Shown: piece after piece, positions 29,020 to 38,085 of the stretch
Numbering within the stretch: the first letter of the stretch is position 1
Layout: each line of letters starts with the position of its first letter
Assembly: GCF_029016485.1 (NCBI RefSeq)
Contig: NZ_CP092106.1
Span: 1,860,001-1,924,000, forward strand
Reading direction: 5' to 3'
Length of the DNA stretch: 64,000 nt
From: Vibrio sp. JC009
Lineage (GTDB): Bacteria; Pseudomonadota; Gammaproteobacteria; Enterobacterales; Vibrionaceae
Position numbers and translations under genes: made by a program
Notes under the pieces: model-generated
What the model was told of the DNA's origin: nothing
Databases searched by the model: none
The model's input: the letters and a program-made list of their open reading frames with translations, nothing else

Positions 29020-30963
29020 ATGAAATCAACCGTTACTCTGCTAATCAGACAAGCTCAGGCCAAGTTTGACTGGAAGGCTTTTAAGCATATTGAAGGCGAG
29101 ACACTTGATCAGATCATCTCACAACTTAAGCCACTCTTTGCTGATTCTCTGTTCAACTACACCATCGAAAAAAGAGAAGTAAAGTCAGTCAACGACCTTC
29201 CTGAAGCCTTTATCATTTCAGGCGTGGAGCCCATTTATGTGCACCGTGTGGGAGTGAACCTGGTTAATGAAAAACATGAGCAGGTAGAAGCCGGAACCCT
29301 GATTGGCAAAGAGATCGTTTTTATCGAAGGTTATCCAAAAATTCTGAAAACCAGAGAGTTTGTTGAGGTTATCTATCAGCTTTTTCCGAAGGCTAACTTT
29401 TTCCTGCTCGCCGCGGTTCCTTTTGTTCTTATTCCGGCATTTTACAGTAACCTGTTTAACACGCGTTTAATCTATAACTCACAGGTATCAACCCTTATCT
29501 TTGTCACCATGGCATTTCTTATTTTGTGGGGCTGTGAGTACGCGCTGAAATACGCAATAAAGAATATTCACCTGAGAAAAGTAGATAAAAATGCACTAAA
29601 AGTGGAACGCTACCTCCTCTCAATCATGCCTGCCTTTAAACAGAAAGACAGCCTGACCAAGATGCGTATGGTGGAGTCAAACCGTAAAGTTATCTGGGAT
29701 AACCTGCCCGGTCTTATGATGGATGCCGCCAGCTTTATGCTGATAATGTCGCTGCTGTTTCTGTTTATCGGTGGTTATGCACTGGCCTTGTTCGGTTTTT
29801 ATATGGTGATAGTTGGTGCATCCACTTATATGCGTTATCGCAACTACAAAATCTTTATCGAGTTAGAGTCTGCCAAACAGGATTTACTTAATGAGCGCAT
29901 CTCTTATTACCGCAATAACAAACAACTGAGGTTTTTAAATACTCAGTCTTTGCTAAATAACTTTGAAAGCTCCTGTAAAAAGTCCTTTGACAGTGATCAT
30001 AGCCTGGCCAGCTTTAATTTTAACTGGGAAGAGTTTGTTCGTGTCAGCTCATTTTTAGCCAGCTTCGGTCTGTTTCTGGTGCTTTTTTATACATCCAAAA
30101 TGGATACCAGTATCTTTAATGTTCTGTTTGCGCTTCTGATCTTAAATGGCCGTGCCGCTTCCAGTGTTATCAACTTTGTCACCAAAACTTTCTTTGTATT
30201 AATCTCAACCTATCATTTAAAACAAGCCGTTAATGATCTATTTGAGAACCTGGAGCCAAAGGTGGTTTCAAAAGGGCTTCACCTGGATGCGATTAATAAT
30301 ATTACCCTGAAAGATGTCAGTGTAAGTGCCGAACAAACTCCGCTACTAGCCGGCGTAAATTTTGAGCTGACCAAAGGCAATATCTACGGCTTCTTTGGCC
30401 AGATAGGCAGCGGTAAATCCACTCTGCTCTCAACCATAGTGCAGTCTCATTCAGAGTATACCGGAACCATTCTGTATAACGGGTTTTATAATGGTGTGGA
30501 TATCGATCCGCATGTTTTTGCCAAACAGGTCGTCTTTATTGACCCAAGTTCAGAGTTTATCCGTGGCAGCGTCTATTCCAACTTCTATATGCGCGGCGTG
30601 ACTGATGTGAATAAAGTTACCAAGATCTGTAGCCTGATCTTTACTCATACTTCCATCGACTATGAATTTATTTTCCAGCGTGATATCAGCCAGATACCAA
30701 TGTCCACCGGCCAAAAGCGTAAGCTGCTTATTCTGATGAGCATAGAGCCGACCAAACACCTAATTGTCCTGGACGAGGCTCTTTCTAACCTGTCAAACGC
30801 AGATGTTTCCGCAATCATGCAATACATTAAACAGGAAGCACCACACGCGATTGTATTGGTGGTTTCACATGACAGAGCACTGCTGAATCAGCTACCGAAC
30901 CTGTTTGAAATTAAGGATCAGCAGGTGAAACAGCAGAAAAACTCGATTATTAAGATTCAGTGA
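29020..30963 (+). CDS. ABC exporter (membrane + ATPase) with degenerate NBD, LapB/T1SS-like
   Basis: The 647-residue inner-membrane ABC protein is oriented away from the giant adhesin. The start is ATG 29020, preceded by GAGG; an upstream in-frame TTG at 28963 has poorer spacing. The N-terminal about 125 residues form a soluble domain that could be a degenerate C39-like domain of the kind found in type I exporters. Hydrophobic segments follow at about 127-147, 155-178, 238-282 and 340-400. The ATPase domain has Walker A GQIGSGKS (about 460-467), Walker B IVLDEA (D585, E586) and an H-loop histidine (H617). The signature motif is MSTGQ (561-565) rather than LSGGQ, the Q-loop glutamine region reads FIDPSSEF, and the D-loop is SNLSNAD. 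By position and family it probably helps export the adhesin. The odd motifs suggest the weaker half of a heterodimer or a diverged lineage. The substrate is inferred from neighbourhood only. Confidence 0.75.
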   Translation: MKSTVTLLIRQAQAKFDWKAFKHIEGETLDQIISQLKPLFADSLFNYTIEKREVKSVNDLPEAFIISGVEPIYVHRVGVNLVNEKHEQVEAGTLIGKEIVFIEGYPKILKTREFVEVIYQLFPKANFFLLAAVPFVLIPAFYSNLFNTRLIYNSQVSTLIFVTMAFLILWGCEYALKYAIKNIHLRKVDKNALKVERYLLSIMPAFKQKDSLTKMRMVESNRKVIWDNLPGLMMDAASFMLIMSLLFLFIGGYALALFGFYMVIVGASTYMRYRNYKIFIELESAKQDLLNERISYYRNNKQLRFLNTQSLLNNFESSCKKSFDSDHSLASFNFNWEEFVRVSSFLASFGLFLVLFYTSKMDTSIFNVLFALLILNGRAASSVINFVTKTFFVLISTYHLKQAVNDLFENLEPKVVSKGLHLDAINNITLKDVSVSAEQTPLLAGVNFELTKGNIYGFFGQIGSGKSTLLSTIVQSHSEYTGTILYNGFYNGVDIDPHVFAKQVVFIDPSSEFIRGSVYSNFYMRGVTDVNKVTKICSLIFTHTSIDYEFIFQRDISQIPMSTGQKRKLLILMSIEPTKHLIVLDEALSNLSNADVSAIMQYIKQEAPHAIVLVVSHDRALLNQLPNLFEIKDQQVKQQKNSIIKIQ

Positions 30964-30978
30964 TATTTCGATTTAATT

Positions 30979-31012
30979 AAAAAGCCCCGACATTTCTGTT
31001 CGGGGCTTTTTA
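30979..31012. terminator. Rho-independent terminator after ABC exporter
   Basis: The stem AAAGCCCCGA / TCGGGGCTTT with loop CATTTCTG has A and T tracts on both sides, so it could work in both directions. It lies 16 bp after the exporter stop. The loop sequence matches those of the tRNA terminators at 31,098 and 48,974. Confidence 0.85.
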
Positions 31013-31097
31013 ATTTCCAAATCAATCCAGGCTAATTGTGTAATTTTGATTGTGCTGTTTGCGTCAATTCCAAAAATTACGACCAGACGGCAGAAAA

Positions 31098-31129
31098 CAA
31101 AAAGCCCGACCATTTCTGATCGGGCTTTT
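31098..31129 (-). terminator. Terminator of the tRNA-Leu/tRNA-Gly unit
   Basis: The hairpin AAAGCCCGA / TCGGGCTTT with loop CCATTTCTG lies just downstream of tRNA-Gly on the minus strand and is followed by a T-rich tract (TTTTTGTTTT read on the minus strand). Confidence 0.8.
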
Positions 31130-31136
31130 CTGAATC

Positions 31137-31212
31137 TGGAGCGACACACGAGGTTCGAACTCGTGACCTCAACCTTGGCAAGGTTGCGCTCTACCAACTG
31201 AGCTAGTGTCGC
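31137..31212 (-). tRNA. glyW: tRNA-Gly (GCC), copy 1
   Basis: A 76-nt cloverleaf with encoded CCA. Acceptor GCGACAC pairs with GTGTCGC, the anticodon loop is TTGCCAA, and the T-loop is GTTCGAACC. It is identical along its length to the copy at 49,011-49,086. It lies 4 bp downstream of tRNA-Leu and is probably co-transcribed with it. Confidence 0.97.
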
Positions 31213-31216
31213 AAGA

Positions 31217-31303
31217 TGGTGCCCCGGGCCGGACTTGAACCGGCACAACGCGAACGTCGAGGGATTTTAAATCCCTTGTGTCTACCAATTCCACCACCAG
31301 GGC
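31217..31303 (-). tRNA. leuZ: tRNA-Leu (UAA)
   Basis: An 87-nt class II tRNA with a long variable arm and encoded CCA. The anticodon loop reads TTTAAAA (anticodon UAA). The sequence closely resembles E. coli leuZ, which in E. coli sits downstream of pgsA with glyW and cysT. Here it lies about 18 kb from pgsA. Confidence 0.96.
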
Positions 31304-31367
31304 ACGCTTGAAAGCGATGGAGACACCATCTGTGTTCCTGCTGGGCTTCGCCTTGGGAACGGGGTGT

Positions 31368-31395
31368 ACTTTACTCCATTGAGAAAATTCGTCAA
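31368..31395 (-). promoter_or_regulatory. Sigma-70 promoter for tRNA-Leu/Gly
   Basis: On the minus strand TTGACG (31,390-31,395) and TAAAGT (31,368-31,373) are 16 bp apart, about 65 bp upstream of the mature tRNA-Leu 5' end. A G+C-rich stretch follows the -10 box. The architecture is the same as upstream of tRNA-Cys. Confidence 0.7.
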
Positions 31396-31510
31396 CAAGA
31401 AAATGTAATGTTTTGAACTGTATGGTTAAATTTCACTCTCAAGTGCCTGTTTTTGCGTCATCTTGCGAAATAAACAGTGCTGACCGGAGGCTGGTGAACT
31501 CTTTCTGCCG

Positions 31511-32293
31511 CTAGTTACCCTGAACGCTGCGTTGAAGCAAGCCAGTTAACTCCTCATATCTGCCCGACTTCTTCAGGGCTTCAAATCCTTTATTAAAGGT
31601 TTTCATCAGATTTTCGTTCTCAGGGTTTGCTTTAGAAAGAATCACATAAAAAGATGTGGTTATAAGCGGCTTAGGGTGATGAGTGATCATTTTGGCGCTT
31701 TCTGCATCAAACTCTGTGTTTAGGATGTAATAGCCCACTTCTTTGGTGATCGGAAAAGCCTGAATCCTTTTCGCTACCAGCTTTTTAAAATTCTGGCTAT
31801 CCGTGGTAACCCGGTCAACATCCAGCTCCCCTGACTCCTCTGCTTTTTCAAAGTCATCGCCGTAAAAATACTCCAGTGTCGCGCCCAACGGGATACCCCT
31901 GAGGTCATAAACACTGACCCAGTCAAAGGGCTGCTCTTTACGATAAAAGAAGACACGCTCACCAACAAGAATTGGCTGTTCGCTAAACCAGAACTCTCTT
32001 TCCCTGTCTTCTGACTTAGCGATGGCGATACAGCCGTCAAGAACACCGGTTCTTGCCTGATAGACGGCTCGTTTCCAGGGGTAAAAATCGTATTGCGCCT
32101 CTATACCGGCAGCGGCAAAAGCCTCAGTAACAATTTGGGTAAAATAACCGTAATTGTCTAAGGATTCTGAAATATAAGGTTTCCATTCACCTGCGGACAA
32201 GCGAACAGTCCCCCCTGCTAAGCAGTTAGCAGACAAAAGAATAAACAGGCTATTGATAATGGTCAGTAAAGCTTTTCTCACGACACGCTCCAT
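31511..32293 (-). CDS. Periplasmic solute-binding protein, SBP_bac_3 family
   Basis: A 260-residue protein with an N-terminal signal peptide (basic MERVVRK, hydrophobic ALLTIINSLFILLSA, probable cleavage after CLA). The mature N-terminus carries RLSAGEWKPY, typical of polar amino-acid-type binding proteins, followed by two alternating lobes (GYFTQIV, KRAVYQARTG, GIPLGATLEYFYG). ATG 32293 is chosen over an upstream in-frame TTG. No permease or ATPase gene lies nearby, so it may be an orphan binding or sensing protein rather than part of a transporter; many Vibrio paralogues of this type are orphans. It lies 27 bp downstream of the large TPR/C39 gene on the same strand and may be co-transcribed. 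The ligand is unknown. Confidence 0.8.
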   Translation of the reverse strand: MERVVRKALLTIINSLFILLSANCLAGGTVRLSAGEWKPYISESLDNYGYFTQIVTEAFAAAGIEAQYDFYPWKRAVYQARTGVLDGCIAIAKSEDREREFWFSEQPILVGERVFFYRKEQPFDWVSVYDLRGIPLGATLEYFYGDDFEKAEESGELDVDRVTTDSQNFKKLVAKRIQAFPITKEVGYYILNTEFDAESAKMITHHPKPLITTSFYVILSKANPENENLMKTFNKGFEALKKSGRYEELTGLLQRSVQGN

Positions 32294-32320
32294 GTGCAAA
32301 GCGAAAAGATCAATTAAAGT

Positions 32321-35300
32321 TTAGCCTTTAATTGCATAGCGAACCAGAACTTCGGCCATTTGAGGGGTGTCTCTGTTTTCTGATACCGCCTCTTGTAATG
32401 CATCCACAAACGGTGGCAGCAGTGAGCTATCTGTGCTGCTTACCATTTCCAGCGGGTGGTAGTACAACCAGGCCGTATTTTCACCGCTGGCAACAATCTT
32501 TCTGTAAAGCGCCAGTGCTTTCTCTATGGCCCCCTCTCGGATTAGCAACTCAATCCGTCTTACATCAACCCACGGCGTTTCGAAGCTGCTTTCCATTTTC
32601 GAGAGCAGACGCCATGCCCGGTCGCTATGCTTTTCAAAAATAAGCCTGTCCAGTAAAGAGAAGGCAGCATTTCCTGACTCGGGAGAAAGTACGTGTGCCC
32701 TTTCATACAGCGAAAGCACCCTGCTCTTCTGCTCCGGGTTGCCATAGCGTTCATAATAAGCTCCAATCTCGCACAGGCATTCAGCATCATTGCCCCCGAC
32801 TGCTTCAAGCTGCGCGGCACAAAATTGCGCCTTATTTTTATCTTCTGCTCCTGAAACCCAGCTAAGCAGCAGCAACCAGCCTTCGATATAGCGCGGACTT
32901 TTTTGCAGCAGTATTTCCAACTGAGCAATCGCGGATTCCGTCTCTCCCAGCCGGTGCAGAATGTGACACTCTTTTACTGCGATTGAAATCGGTGCGCTGC
33001 GATTCCATTTGTTGTTTCTGATTAACTCCAATGCCTGCTGCTCTTTTTGCATCGCCACCAGAACATCCACCATCTCCTTGTTCGCTTCGATATGTGTTGG
33101 CTCTATCTCGATCGCTCTACTAAGATATCTGCAACGTTCACTGTTATCACTGCTCAGTTGCGCCGAAATTATCCAGGTGTCCACGCTATCCGGAAGCTGG
33201 CTCTGGCGTTTATTCAGCATCTCTTTCCACAACTGACTGCTTCCGGACTCATCTCCCCAGTGCTGAAGCTTTTCCCATGCCCAGGAGTAATCAAACATTC
33301 TTTCAATCGCTTCCACCAGCAATTCCAGCGCCCGCTCGGTTCTGCCCAGATTGTAATAGCACTCGGCCATATACCCCCTGAGCACAGCATCTCTGTCATT
33401 AAACCTTTTGCACTGTTCAAGGATTGCCAGGCCGGTTTTTATGTCTGCATAACGCTCACAGTGTTTATAGTGCTCTATCGCTATATAGTCCCACCCCGGC
33501 GCTAATGTGGCTGCGTACCCGAAAGCCTCAGCCGCTTCCTGTTTGCGCCCCTGCACTGACATCATACGGGCTTTCTCAACAAAGACCCTGGCCGTTAGCG
33601 GAGCTATCTCTGCCGCTTTGTCCAGCTCTGAAATGGCATCGTCCAGCTCATTGGCTATCTCTTTCTGGTAAGCACTCACTACCCAGACACACCAGTTGTC
33701 CCCATGCCTGGCTATCATCTGATCGCAAAACTCTCTCAATTCCTGATTGGTAAACCAGTACCTGGCGGTATGCCAGAAATTCCACACGCCATCGTCGGCG
33801 TTTGGTATGCTTGCCAGTTGCCGGGCAAATTCTTTCAGCGCCTGCTTTTTCTCATCTGGCTGGATATGAGTTCTCATCAGCATCTGAAATGCGCCGCTAT
33901 GATTTGGCGACAGCTTTATTGCATCGCAGGCAACGGCTCTGGCCTGGGTTTGCTTTCCCTTAGCCAGCAAAATCTCAGCCTGAAGCAGCAGATTTTCGAC
34001 ATAACCGGGCTCTATCTGATTTAGCTGTTCTGAGATTTGCTGTGCTCCCGTCAGGTTGTCTGAGATCAGATAGTGACAGGCCAGAGCTCTCTGCGCATCA
34101 AAGTCAGCGGGAAACAGCTCTACCAGACGCTTCAGTGTACCAATCCTTTTTGCTTCATCTTTGGTGCTCTCCAGTACCAGATTCAGTACTGATGGACGCT
34201 CTCCCAACTGATCAATCAGACGCTCAAGGAAGCTCTCCAGTTGTTTATTCAGCCCGGCTCGTTTATAGGCATCGATAAGGCGTTCTGAAATCTGTAGATT
34301 TCCCGGTATCTGTGTCTGCAAAGCCTCGTATTCATGAACGGCGGCGAGGTTGTCCCCCTTGTCCAGATAATAAAGTGCCGTCAGCTTTTTCTGCTCGATA
34401 CCCGGCAGAGATAACGCGTATTTCTCATAAGCCTGCTCAAACCTCTGCCACTGTCCTTTATCCGATAACTCCTGAAGATAAAAGGCGATTAATGCACTGT
34501 CATCCGGGTGCAACTCGCAGACATCCTGTAAAACATCCAGCCCCAGGTGCTCCTGCCCCCTGAAACAGTATGCCCGGTAGAGGCTGTATGCGACTCCGGG
34601 ATTGATATGAACCGACGAATCATAGATAGCTTTTATTGTACTGAGTGCCTGCTCCGCTTTGCCCTGATCCAGATATGTCAGAAAATAGCTTCTCAGATAG
34701 CCTGGGTTCCCCGGCTCCAGACATAAGGCCCAGTAGTAATAAAGTGAAGCGCTCTCCTTATCGGATCTCGCCCAGGCGTCGTGTCCTTCAAGCCAGAAAA
34801 ACTTAGGGTTGGACCACATAGCTTTTCTTGCCAGCAACTCTCTTTTGGTTTTACCTATATCCTGTGATAACTGGATATCTTCTAACAGCATATTCAGCAG
34901 ATCCAGCTCTCTGTATTTACTGTACTTCTCTTTTAGCCACTGATAGGCGTCAGCATGCCCTTTGGTGGTTTTCAGGCTGTAGTATCTTGATAAAAGAAGA
35001 GAAACCGAATCCGGATACCGCTCCAGAAGCTGGTTGGTATATCGGGCAATCGCAGACTCATCATTGAGTAGAATAGCCAGAGAGCGCTTCATATAGAGAG
35101 CCAGCCTATGGTCACTGTCTATCTGTGAAATCTCGCTGATTAACTGCCGGCACGCATAAATATCGCCTCTGTTCGCCTGAGCATCGAACTGGTTTTTTAT
35201 GGGATATAAATCCATGGATGGCAGGCTTAATCCCTGTAAAAGATGGGCTTTCTCTTCAGGTACAACCGCACGGCATTTGGGCCCGTTCGCAAGATCCTTG

Positions 35301-36583
35301 CTGCAGGTGCCATCGATAAGCGCTTTGCTCTCCGCACTTAAAGACGGATCCATCAGGTAAAGGATACCCGCTTCGTTATCAATTCCCTTAACTACCTGAA
35401 GGTGTGAGGAAAGGCCGGATGTGGTCACCAGTGTAAAGGGAATTTTGCGGCTGAGTAACTCCCCGGCGGCCTGTGCCGACAGGTCAAAGTCCAGGTAAAT
35501 AAAATCATTCCCGGCCAGCCACTCCCGCTGAAGCCTGTCATCGGTTCCGTCAAAGCAGATAAGCGCCGCTATCTTATCTTCATCGGCATGTATTCCCCAG
35601 TACTGCGCAATGGAAGCCATACAGGATGGCGCACAAGTCATATGCTTTTGCGTGATATGCGGAACCGGCAGCTTCAGGACCGGCTTTAACTCCTTATGTT
35701 TTTCAAGCTGTCTGGCCTGCTCCCTGAAGTATTCACTTTTCAGTGTGACAAGCTGGTTCTTAGCCGCAGTTAAGTCCCGCTTCTCCAGCGCTATTTGATA
35801 ACGCAGCGAATCTGAAAATTCATCGTATTTATCGGTGCCGAAAATCTGCAGCTTTTCACCTTGGGCATTACTTTCCAGGGCCGCATCATACTCTCCCAGC
35901 TCAAACTGGTATCCCGCCACTCGCCGCCAGAGGCTGACACTTTGATACTGATTCACTCTTTGCAGAAGAAAATTAAGTGCGGCTTGCGCTCCGGTAGTCA
36001 CTTTTAAAAGCTCGGTATAACGTTCCAGCTCAACTGGCCCTTTAGTTACAGCGTAACTACGACAGGCAATATTTAGCGCCTCTTCTCTGCGGCCTTCAGC
36101 TTCAAGCACATTGGCTCTTACCCGGTTTGCCCAGTTTTCAGAGCTTTTGACCTTCGCTGCTTTATCCAGATATTGATGTGCCTGGGTAAAATCACGCACA
36201 TTAAGCAGGATGATGGCTTTTACAATAAACCAGTCAGCAATATCACCTTCACTGGATGACACTTTTTTCAGCCATTGCTCTGCCTTTTCATAGCACTCGA
36301 TAGCGCCACAAGATGATGTGGAATGAAGGATCTGATGGATAGCAGCAAGGGAGTCCTGCGGCCACTTTCTGTAAATGCGAAGGTTTACCCAGTCTGCTAA
36401 GCGGATACGCCCAAGGCCACGAAAAATACGGCCAAGCTGATTTAACCTTTCTTTGTCAGTCCAGGAACGGTAGTCGCCCCAAAGTTCGGTTGCAGAATGA
36501 TAGGCATCAAGATAACGTCCCTTGTCCACAAGGCGTTTTATCTTTTCCAGAGACCTTTCCCTCTCATTCTGCGCAGGCGTCAT
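32321..36583 (-). CDS. 1,420-residue TPR protein with embedded C39-like cysteine peptidase domain
   Basis: There is no signal peptide or membrane segment, so it is probably cytoplasmic. Nearly the whole length is helical TPR-like repeats (for example ARANVLEAEGRREEALNIA, AECYYNLGRTERALELLVEA). Residues about 300-440 interrupt these with a papain-like C39 fold. ITQKHMTCAPSC holds a candidate oxyanion-hole Gln at about 312 and a nucleophile at C317 (alternative C321), H394 lies in SSHLQVV and D412 in LMDPS, matching the Cys-His-Asp order of peptidase C39-like domains. ATG 36583 is preceded by AAGGAAAG. The function is unknown: it may process a peptide held by the TPR superhelix, or bind a Gly-Gly-type leader without cleaving it. 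The next gene is a binding protein, 27 bp downstream. Classical C39 domains are fused to ABC exporters; fusion to TPR repeats is unusual. Confidence 0.8.
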   Translation of the reverse strand: MTPAQNERERSLEKIKRLVDKGRYLDAYHSATELWGDYRSWTDKERLNQLGRIFRGLGRIRLADWVNLRIYRKWPQDSLAAIHQILHSTSSCGAIECYEKAEQWLKKVSSSEGDIADWFIVKAIILLNVRDFTQAHQYLDKAAKVKSSENWANRVRANVLEAEGRREEALNIACRSYAVTKGPVELERYTELLKVTTGAQAALNFLLQRVNQYQSVSLWRRVAGYQFELGEYDAALESNAQGEKLQIFGTDKYDEFSDSLRYQIALEKRDLTAAKNQLVTLKSEYFREQARQLEKHKELKPVLKLPVPHITQKHMTCAPSCMASIAQYWGIHADEDKIAALICFDGTDDRLQREWLAGNDFIYLDFDLSAQAAGELLSRKIPFTLVTTSGLSSHLQVVKGIDNEAGILYLMDPSLSAESKALIDGTCSKDLANGPKCRAVVPEEKAHLLQGLSLPSMDLYPIKNQFDAQANRGDIYACRQLISEISQIDSDHRLALYMKRSLAILLNDESAIARYTNQLLERYPDSVSLLLSRYYSLKTTKGHADAYQWLKEKYSKYRELDLLNMLLEDIQLSQDIGKTKRELLARKAMWSNPKFFWLEGHDAWARSDKESASLYYYWALCLEPGNPGYLRSYFLTYLDQGKAEQALSTIKAIYDSSVHINPGVAYSLYRAYCFRGQEHLGLDVLQDVCELHPDDSALIAFYLQELSDKGQWQRFEQAYEKYALSLPGIEQKKLTALYYLDKGDNLAAVHEYEALQTQIPGNLQISERLIDAYKRAGLNKQLESFLERLIDQLGERPSVLNLVLESTKDEAKRIGTLKRLVELFPADFDAQRALACHYLISDNLTGAQQISEQLNQIEPGYVENLLLQAEILLAKGKQTQARAVACDAIKLSPNHSGAFQMLMRTHIQPDEKKQALKEFARQLASIPNADDGVWNFWHTARYWFTNQELREFCDQMIARHGDNWCVWVVSAYQKEIANELDDAISELDKAAEIAPLTARVFVEKARMMSVQGRKQEAAEAFGYAATLAPGWDYIAIEHYKHCERYADIKTGLAILEQCKRFNDRDAVLRGYMAECYYNLGRTERALELLVEAIERMFDYSWAWEKLQHWGDESGSSQLWKEMLNKRQSQLPDSVDTWIISAQLSSDNSERCRYLSRAIEIEPTHIEANKEMVDVLVAMQKEQQALELIRNNKWNRSAPISIAVKECHILHRLGETESAIAQLEILLQKSPRYIEGWLLLLSWVSGAEDKNKAQFCAAQLEAVGGNDAECLCEIGAYYERYGNPEQKSRVLSLYERAHVLSPESGNAAFSLLDRLIFEKHSDRAWRLLSKMESSFETPWVDVRRIELLIREGAIEKALALYRKIVASGENTAWLYYHPLEMVSSTDSSLLPPFVDALQEAVSENRDTPQMAEVLVRYAIKG

Positions 36584-36661
36584 ATTCTTTCCTTTTCTTT
36601 AACTGTAAGACAGTTAGGCGATTTATGACATTTTGATTGCTGAGGAGTTTGAAATATCTAT

Positions 36662-36691
36662 AAAAAAACGCCACCCGCGGGGGATGACGTT
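36662..36691 (-). terminator. Terminator of the cytochrome/rhodanese operon
   Basis: On the minus strand the hairpin runs from AACGTCATCC to GGGTGGCGTT (10 bp with three G-T pairs, loop CCCGC) and is followed by seven T. It lies about 31 bp after the rhodanese stop. Confidence 0.85.
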
Positions 36692-36722
36692 ACTAAGACG
36701 TTCTGTAAACTATGAAACTTGG

Positions 36723-38021
36723 TTATTTAACTAGCGCAATACCGTTATCATTAGCCACATCCACAAAGGTATCGTTCAGATACTTCACGTTTTTGTAGCC
36801 TTTCTTCGACAGCATAGTGTAACCCAATGCCGCACGCGCTCCGCCAACACAGTGAAGGATGACCGGCTTATCCTTAGGGATCTGCGCAAGATGCTGCTCA
36901 AGCTGATCCAGAGGAATGTTAATTGAGCCTTTCACCTTGCCCTGGCTCATTTCATCCGGGTTACGAACGTCAATGATGGTTGCCGCGCCTTCTTTAGCCG
37001 CCTTAACAAAGGCCAGCTCTTCTACCGCGCCCTTCGCCAGTTTCTTCTCATAGACAAGTTTAGTGGCAATTTTACCTTCGCCGGTTGGCAGTTTGGCGGC
37101 TTTCCAGCCTTCCAGACCGTCTTTCAGAATGGTGACATTCTTAAACTTCCAGAAAGTCAGAGTTTCGAAGGCTTCAATCGCTTCATCGGAATCATCGCCG
37201 TCCGCCACGATAATGATCGGCGCTTTTTTATCACGCAGTTCGAAAATCGTACGCTTGGCTGTCGGGTACTTCTCTTCGTTCCACTGCTCATGCATGTCAG
37301 CAAGCTTCGAAGCCGGCATATGCACCGCACCCTTAACGAAAGAGTCAGCATCGTCACGAACATCAAGAATGACATGATGCTTATTCAGATTCTTCTTCAG
37401 CCAGTCTGCGTTCACATGAGCCGGATAAACATCACCTTTCCATGCTGGGAAGCCTTCAACATACGCCTTAACATTGGTATAGCCAGCCGCTTGAGCAATT
37501 TTCAGCGCCGCCGGGCTGAGCGGGCAGGTCACACCGCCACAATAGAAAACCAGCAACTGATCTTTATCTTCCGGCAGCCAGTCCAGGTTCTGTTTTAACT
37601 TATCTGATGGCGTTGGTTTGGAAGTGGGAATATGACCGATATTGTATTTGCTGACCGGACGAGCATCACCAATAAATACCGGCTCACCATCGTCAAGCAT
37701 ATCAGACAGCGTATCGGTATCGATTACCTGATCCGCCGGAAGTTTTACCAGAACGCGCTTGATCTTGCTTGCGTATCCGTTTTCATCCACTTCTGCCTTG
37801 AACTTTGTATTGACGGTAAGATCTTTAAAGGATTCCGCGTCAACTAAAACCGTATTCTCATCATACTTAATTACGTTAACTTCTTTGGTCTTCGGGTTCA
37901 GGTACTGAATGGTTTTGGACATATGAACCGCAGACTGAATCTTACCGACGACCTGCTCTGCCGCAGCAGAGAATGGCAATACCAGAGCAAGAGATGCGAC
38001 AAGTGCTGTTTTCTTAAACAT
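36723..38021 (-). CDS. Periplasmic triple-rhodanese-domain protein
   Basis: 432 residues with a clear signal peptide (MFKKTALVASLALVLPFSAAAEQ, cut near residue 21). An N-terminal about 75-residue domain is followed by three rhodanese folds. Domain 1 has the active-site loop CGGVTC (C161). Domain 2 (about 190-310) keeps the fold (LDVRDDADSFVKGAVHMP) but its loop reads ADGDDSDE with no cysteine. Domain 3 (about 325-432) has HCVGGARA (C391). Rhodaneses carry sulfane sulfur as a persulfide on that cysteine. As last gene of the octaheme cytochrome operon, 64 bp after the small protein and with its own GGAGGAA site, it probably handles sulfane sulfur or delivers substrate to the cytochrome in the periplasm. 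The inactive middle domain suggests a structural or binding role. Confidence 0.88.
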   Translation of the reverse strand: MFKKTALVASLALVLPFSAAAEQVVGKIQSAVHMSKTIQYLNPKTKEVNVIKYDENTVLVDAESFKDLTVNTKFKAEVDENGYASKIKRVLVKLPADQVIDTDTLSDMLDDGEPVFIGDARPVSKYNIGHIPTSKPTPSDKLKQNLDWLPEDKDQLLVFYCGGVTCPLSPAALKIAQAAGYTNVKAYVEGFPAWKGDVYPAHVNADWLKKNLNKHHVILDVRDDADSFVKGAVHMPASKLADMHEQWNEEKYPTAKRTIFELRDKKAPIIIVADGDDSDEAIEAFETLTFWKFKNVTILKDGLEGWKAAKLPTGEGKIATKLVYEKKLAKGAVEELAFVKAAKEGAATIIDVRNPDEMSQGKVKGSINIPLDQLEQHLAQIPKDKPVILHCVGGARAALGYTMLSKKGYKNVKYLNDTFVDVANDNGIALVK

Positions 38022-38085
38022 AGAGTTCCTCCAATTATTGTTGCGCCCTGATATCAGGACGCATTTGTTGTAGGGTTGGTTTTAC

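Noticed and set aside
30973..31248. 91-residue minus-strand frame over 30,973-31,248
   Set aside because: It runs across tRNA-Gly and two terminators; it is an artefact of the tRNA sequence.
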